A DNA stretch of 14,763 nt from Streptomyces katrae (lineage in GTDB: Bacteria > Actinomycetota > Actinomycetes > Streptomycetales > Streptomycetaceae). Positions 12,471 to 14,763 of this stretch are shown in pieces. Location of the stretch: positions 1 to 14,763 of the forward strand of contig NZ_JZWV01000454.1 of assembly GCF_000966975.1 (NCBI RefSeq). Direction: 5' to 3'. The notes under the pieces are model-generated. The model was not told the origin of the DNA and did not search any database. It was given only the letters and a program-made list of their open reading frames with translations. Every line of letters starts with the position of its first letter. The first letter of the stretch is position 1. Both the position numbers and the translations under genes were made by a program.

Positions 12471-12519
12471 CACCGTGAACCGCACCCCCACGCCGTGAAC
12501 CGCACCCCCACGCCGTACG
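12471..12519. repeat. 20-bp tandem duplication downstream of glgB
   Basis: CACCGTGAACCGCACCCCCA (12471-12490) is followed directly by CGCCGTGAACCGCACCCCCA (12491-12510), 19 of 20 bases identical, and a partial third copy CGCCGTACG (12511-12519). It lies between the glgB terminator and the promoter region of the HTH gene. Confidence 0.85.
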
Positions 12520-12530
12520 TGATCCATATC

Positions 12531-12563
12531 GGGGCCCTCGCATACGGGGGTAGCGAGGGCCCC
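12531..12563 (-). terminator. Terminator of glgB
   Basis: GGGGCCCTCGC (12531-12541) and GCGAGGGCCCC (12553-12563) pair perfectly over 11 bp with an 11-base loop. It starts 7 bases beyond the glgB stop codon and has no U-tract, as is common for Streptomyces. Confidence 0.8.
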
Positions 12564-12569
12564 ACGAGC

Positions 12570-14763
12570 TCAGGGCCTGAGCCAGACCGTCGCCATCGGC
12601 GGGAGCGTCATCCGCAGGCTCTTCGGGCGGCCCTGGGCCGGGACCGGCTCGGGGCGCAGCGGGCGGTCGTGGTGGACGCCGCTCCCGCCGTACACCTCCC
12701 GGTCCGTGTTCAGGACCTCCCGCCACAGCGGGACCTCCTCCGGCACCCCGATCCGGTAGCCGTGCCGCACCACCGGGGAGAAGTTCGACACGCACAGCAG
12801 CGGAGAACCGTCGTTCGCGTACCGCAGGAACGCGAACACGTTGTCGTCGGCGGCGTCCGCCTCCACCCAGGCGAAGCCCTCCGGCACCGCGTCCCGCTCC
12901 CACAGCGCCGGCGCCGCCGTGTACGCCCGGTTCAGGTCGCGCACCAGCTCCCGCACCCCCCGGTGGTCACCGGCCGCCGGGTAGGAGGAGTCCAGCACCC
13001 ACCAGTCCGGCCCGTAGGTCTCCGACCACTCCGAGCCCTGCGCGAACTCCTGCCCCATGAACAGCAGCTGCTTGCCCGGATGGGCCCACATGAACCCCAG
13101 GTACGCCCGGTGCGTGGCCCGCTGCTGCCACCAGTCGCCCGGCATCTTCGACACCAGCGACCGCTTGCCGTGCACCACCTCGTCGTGCGAGATCGGCAGC
13201 ACGTAGTTCTCGCTGAACGCGTACACCATCCCGAAGGTCATGTCGTGGTGGTGGTACTTGCGGTGCACCGGCTCCTTCGACACGTACCGCAGCGTGTCGT
13301 GCATCCAGCCCATGTTCCACTTCAGCCCGAAGCCCAGCCCGCCCGAGTCCGTCGGCCGGGTGACCCCGTTCCAGGCCGTGGACTCCTCCGCGATCGTCAC
13401 CACGCCCGGGCAGCGCCGGTAGACCGTCGCGTTCATCTCCTGGAGCAGCGCCACCGCGTCCAGGTTCTCCCGGCCGCCGTGCTCGTTCGGCGACCAGTCG
13501 CCCTCGGCGCGCGAGTAGTCCAGGTACAGCATCGAGGCCACCGCGTCCACGCGCAGCCCGTCCACGTGGAACTCCTGGCACCAGTACACGGCGTTGGCCA
13601 CCAGGAAGTTGCGGACCTCCTTGCGCCCGTAGTCGAACTCCAGCGTCCCCCAGTCCGGGTGCGCGGCCCGGCGCGGGTCCTGGTGCTCGTACAGCGGCCG
13701 CCCGTCGAACTCGGCCAGGGCCCAGTCGTCGCGCGGGAAGTGCGCGGGCACCCAGTCGACGATCACCCCGATCCCCGCCCGGTGCAGCGAGTCCACCAGG
13801 AACCGGAAGTCGTCCGGGCTGCCCAGCCGCGAGGTCGGCGCGTAGAAGCCGGTCACCTGGTAGCCCCAGGAGCCGCCGAAGGGGTGCTCGGCGACCGGCA
13901 TGAACTCCACGTGCGTGAAGCCCAGCTCCTTGACGTACGAGGGCAGCTGCTCGGCCAGGCTGCGGTAGCTCAGCCCCGGCCGCCAGGAGGCCAGGTGCAG
14001 CTCGTACACCGACATCGGGGCCTGGTGCGCCGGCCGGATCCCGCGCGCGGCCATCCACCGCGCGTCCCCCCACTCGTACCGGGACGCCGTGACCACCGAG
14101 GCGTTCGCCGGCGGGACCTCCGCGTACCGGGCCATCGGATCGGCCCGCAGGGTGTGGCCGCCGTCCGGGCGGGTGATGTCGTACTTGTACAGGGTCCCCT
14201 CGCCCACCCCGGGCAGGAACAGCTCCCACACCCCGGTCGAGCCCAGCGAGCGCATCGGGTACGCCACCGAGTCCCAGTACGAGAAGTCCCCGGTGACCCG
14301 TACGCCCTGCGCGTTGGGCGCCCACACCGTGAACCGGGTGCCCGCCACCCCCTGGTGCTCCATGACCTGCGCCCCGAGCGCCGTCCACAGCTCCTCGTGC
14401 CGGCCCTCGCCGATCAGGTGCAGGTCCAGCTCGCCGAGGGCGGGCAGGAACCGGTACGGGTCGTGGACCTCGATCTCGTCCTTCTCGTACGTCACCAGCA
14501 GCCGGTAGTCCGGCACCCCGGTCAGCGGCAGCAGCCCGGAGAACAGCCCGTCGCCCTCGTCGAGGAGCTCGGCCCGCAGCCCCTTCGCCACGATCGTGAC
14601 CGACTTCGCGTACGGGCGCAGCACCCGGAAGGCCACCCCGCCCCGCTGGGCACGGGCGCCCAGCAGTGCGTGCGGGTCGTGGTGGCGGCCCTCCAGCAGC
14701 CGGGCCCGTTCCGCCGCGTCCAGGGCGGGGGCCGGCCGGACCCCGTGGGGCGGGGTGGTACGG
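12570..14763 (-). CDS. glgB: 1,4-alpha-glucan branching enzyme, N-terminus beyond the window
   Basis: 731 complete codons are visible and the frame stays open to the right edge, so the true start is outside. A GTG at 14636 is in frame, but upstream codons read RARLLEGRHHDPHALLGAR, the conserved start of a GlgB N1 domain, so that GTG is internal. The enzyme moves short alpha-1,4 chains to alpha-1,6 branch points. Counting from the first complete codon: N1 domain about 20-120; CBM48 domain about 137-205 (TRFTVWAPNAQGVRVTGDFSYW); GH13 barrel about 250-600 with DWVPAHF, DGLRVDAVASM (nucleophile Asp406), TIAEES (acid/base Glu459) and PISHDEVVHGK (Asp527); beta-rich C-terminal domain to 731. All catalytic residues are intact. 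In Streptomyces a glgB copy ends the glgE-treS-mak-glgB cluster, which builds alpha-glucan from maltose 1-phosphate; those genes would lie just right of the window, which is inference. Confidence 0.97.
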   Translation of the reverse strand, partial: RTTPPHGVRPAPALDAAERARLLEGRHHDPHALLGARAQRGGVAFRVLRPYAKSVTIVAKGLRAELLDEGDGLFSGLLPLTGVPDYRLLVTYEKDEIEVHDPYRFLPALGELDLHLIGEGRHEELWTALGAQVMEHQGVAGTRFTVWAPNAQGVRVTGDFSYWDSVAYPMRSLGSTGVWELFLPGVGEGTLYKYDITRPDGGHTLRADPMARYAEVPPANASVVTASRYEWGDARWMAARGIRPAHQAPMSVYELHLASWRPGLSYRSLAEQLPSYVKELGFTHVEFMPVAEHPFGGSWGYQVTGFYAPTSRLGSPDDFRFLVDSLHRAGIGVIVDWVPAHFPRDDWALAEFDGRPLYEHQDPRRAAHPDWGTLEFDYGRKEVRNFLVANAVYWCQEFHVDGLRVDAVASMLYLDYSRAEGDWSPNEHGGRENLDAVALLQEMNATVYRRCPGVVTIAEESTAWNGVTRPTDSGGLGFGLKWNMGWMHDTLRYVSKEPVHRKYHHHDMTFGMVYAFSENYVLPISHDEVVHGKRSLVSKMPGDWWQQRATHRAYLGFMWAHPGKQLLFMGQEFAQGSEWSETYGPDWWVLDSSYPAAGDHRGVRELVRDLNRAYTAAPALWERDAVPEGFAWVEADAADDNVFAFLRYANDGSPLLCVSNFSPVVRHGYRIGVPEEVPLWREVLNTDREVYGGSGVHHDRPLRPEPVPAQGRPKSLRMTLPPMATVWLRP

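Noticed and set aside
12343..12903. A 186-codon minus-strand frame overlapping the glgB end
   Set aside because: It overlaps the glgB C-terminal domain in another frame, crosses the glgB terminator and tandem repeat, and encodes Gly/Arg-rich sequence.

Overview
This is a very GC-rich stretch of actinobacterial chromosome, almost certainly Streptomyces or a close relative such as Kitasatospora. The grounds are the strong G/C bias at third codon positions, frequent GTG starts, long GC-rich hairpins acting as terminators, and a gene set and order (TPR-thioredoxin, DUF6230/DUF6114 pair, pyk, ackA, pta, pfkA) that I recall from the SCO5419-SCO5426 region of S. coelicolor. No tRNA, rRNA, CRISPR array, insertion sequence or phage gene is visible, so this reads as core chromosome.

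Left part (1-2070): a leftward TetR-family repressor gene is divergent from a rightward gene for a thioredoxin with a C-terminal TPR-like domain (CnoX/YbbN-like). Between them lies a perfect 10-3-10 palindrome on top of a plausible tetR promoter, so autorepression is likely. A large compound inverted repeat follows the thioredoxin gene.

Envelope operon (2071-5236): after a 600-base non-coding region with several hairpins and a TTAC...GTAA palindrome come three rightward genes. They encode a small secreted protein (DUF6230), a four-helix membrane protein (DUF6114), and a secreted protein with a long Pro/Ala/Ser-rich stalk and a beta-rich C-terminal domain. Three short motifs recur in the same order in the two secreted proteins, suggesting they share a domain. 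This trio has no known function and is the best candidate here for an undescribed system. A strong bidirectional terminator closes it.

Central carbon part (5270-11434): pta, ackA and pyk form a leftward array with gaps of 57 and 62 bases. ATP-type phosphofructokinase (pfkA) is divergent from pta. The array covers the committing and final steps of glycolysis plus the acetyl-CoA to acetate route with its ATP yield. The 283-base pta/pfkA divergent region carries two separate tandem repeats and a palindrome.

Right part (11435-14763): a leftward regulator with two HTH domains, then glgB (1,4-alpha-glucan branching enzyme), whose N-terminus runs off the window. In relatives glgB is the last gene of the GlgE-pathway cluster, which would lie just beyond the right edge. 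Intergenic regions from pta to glgB show three further or related 13-20 base tandem duplications.
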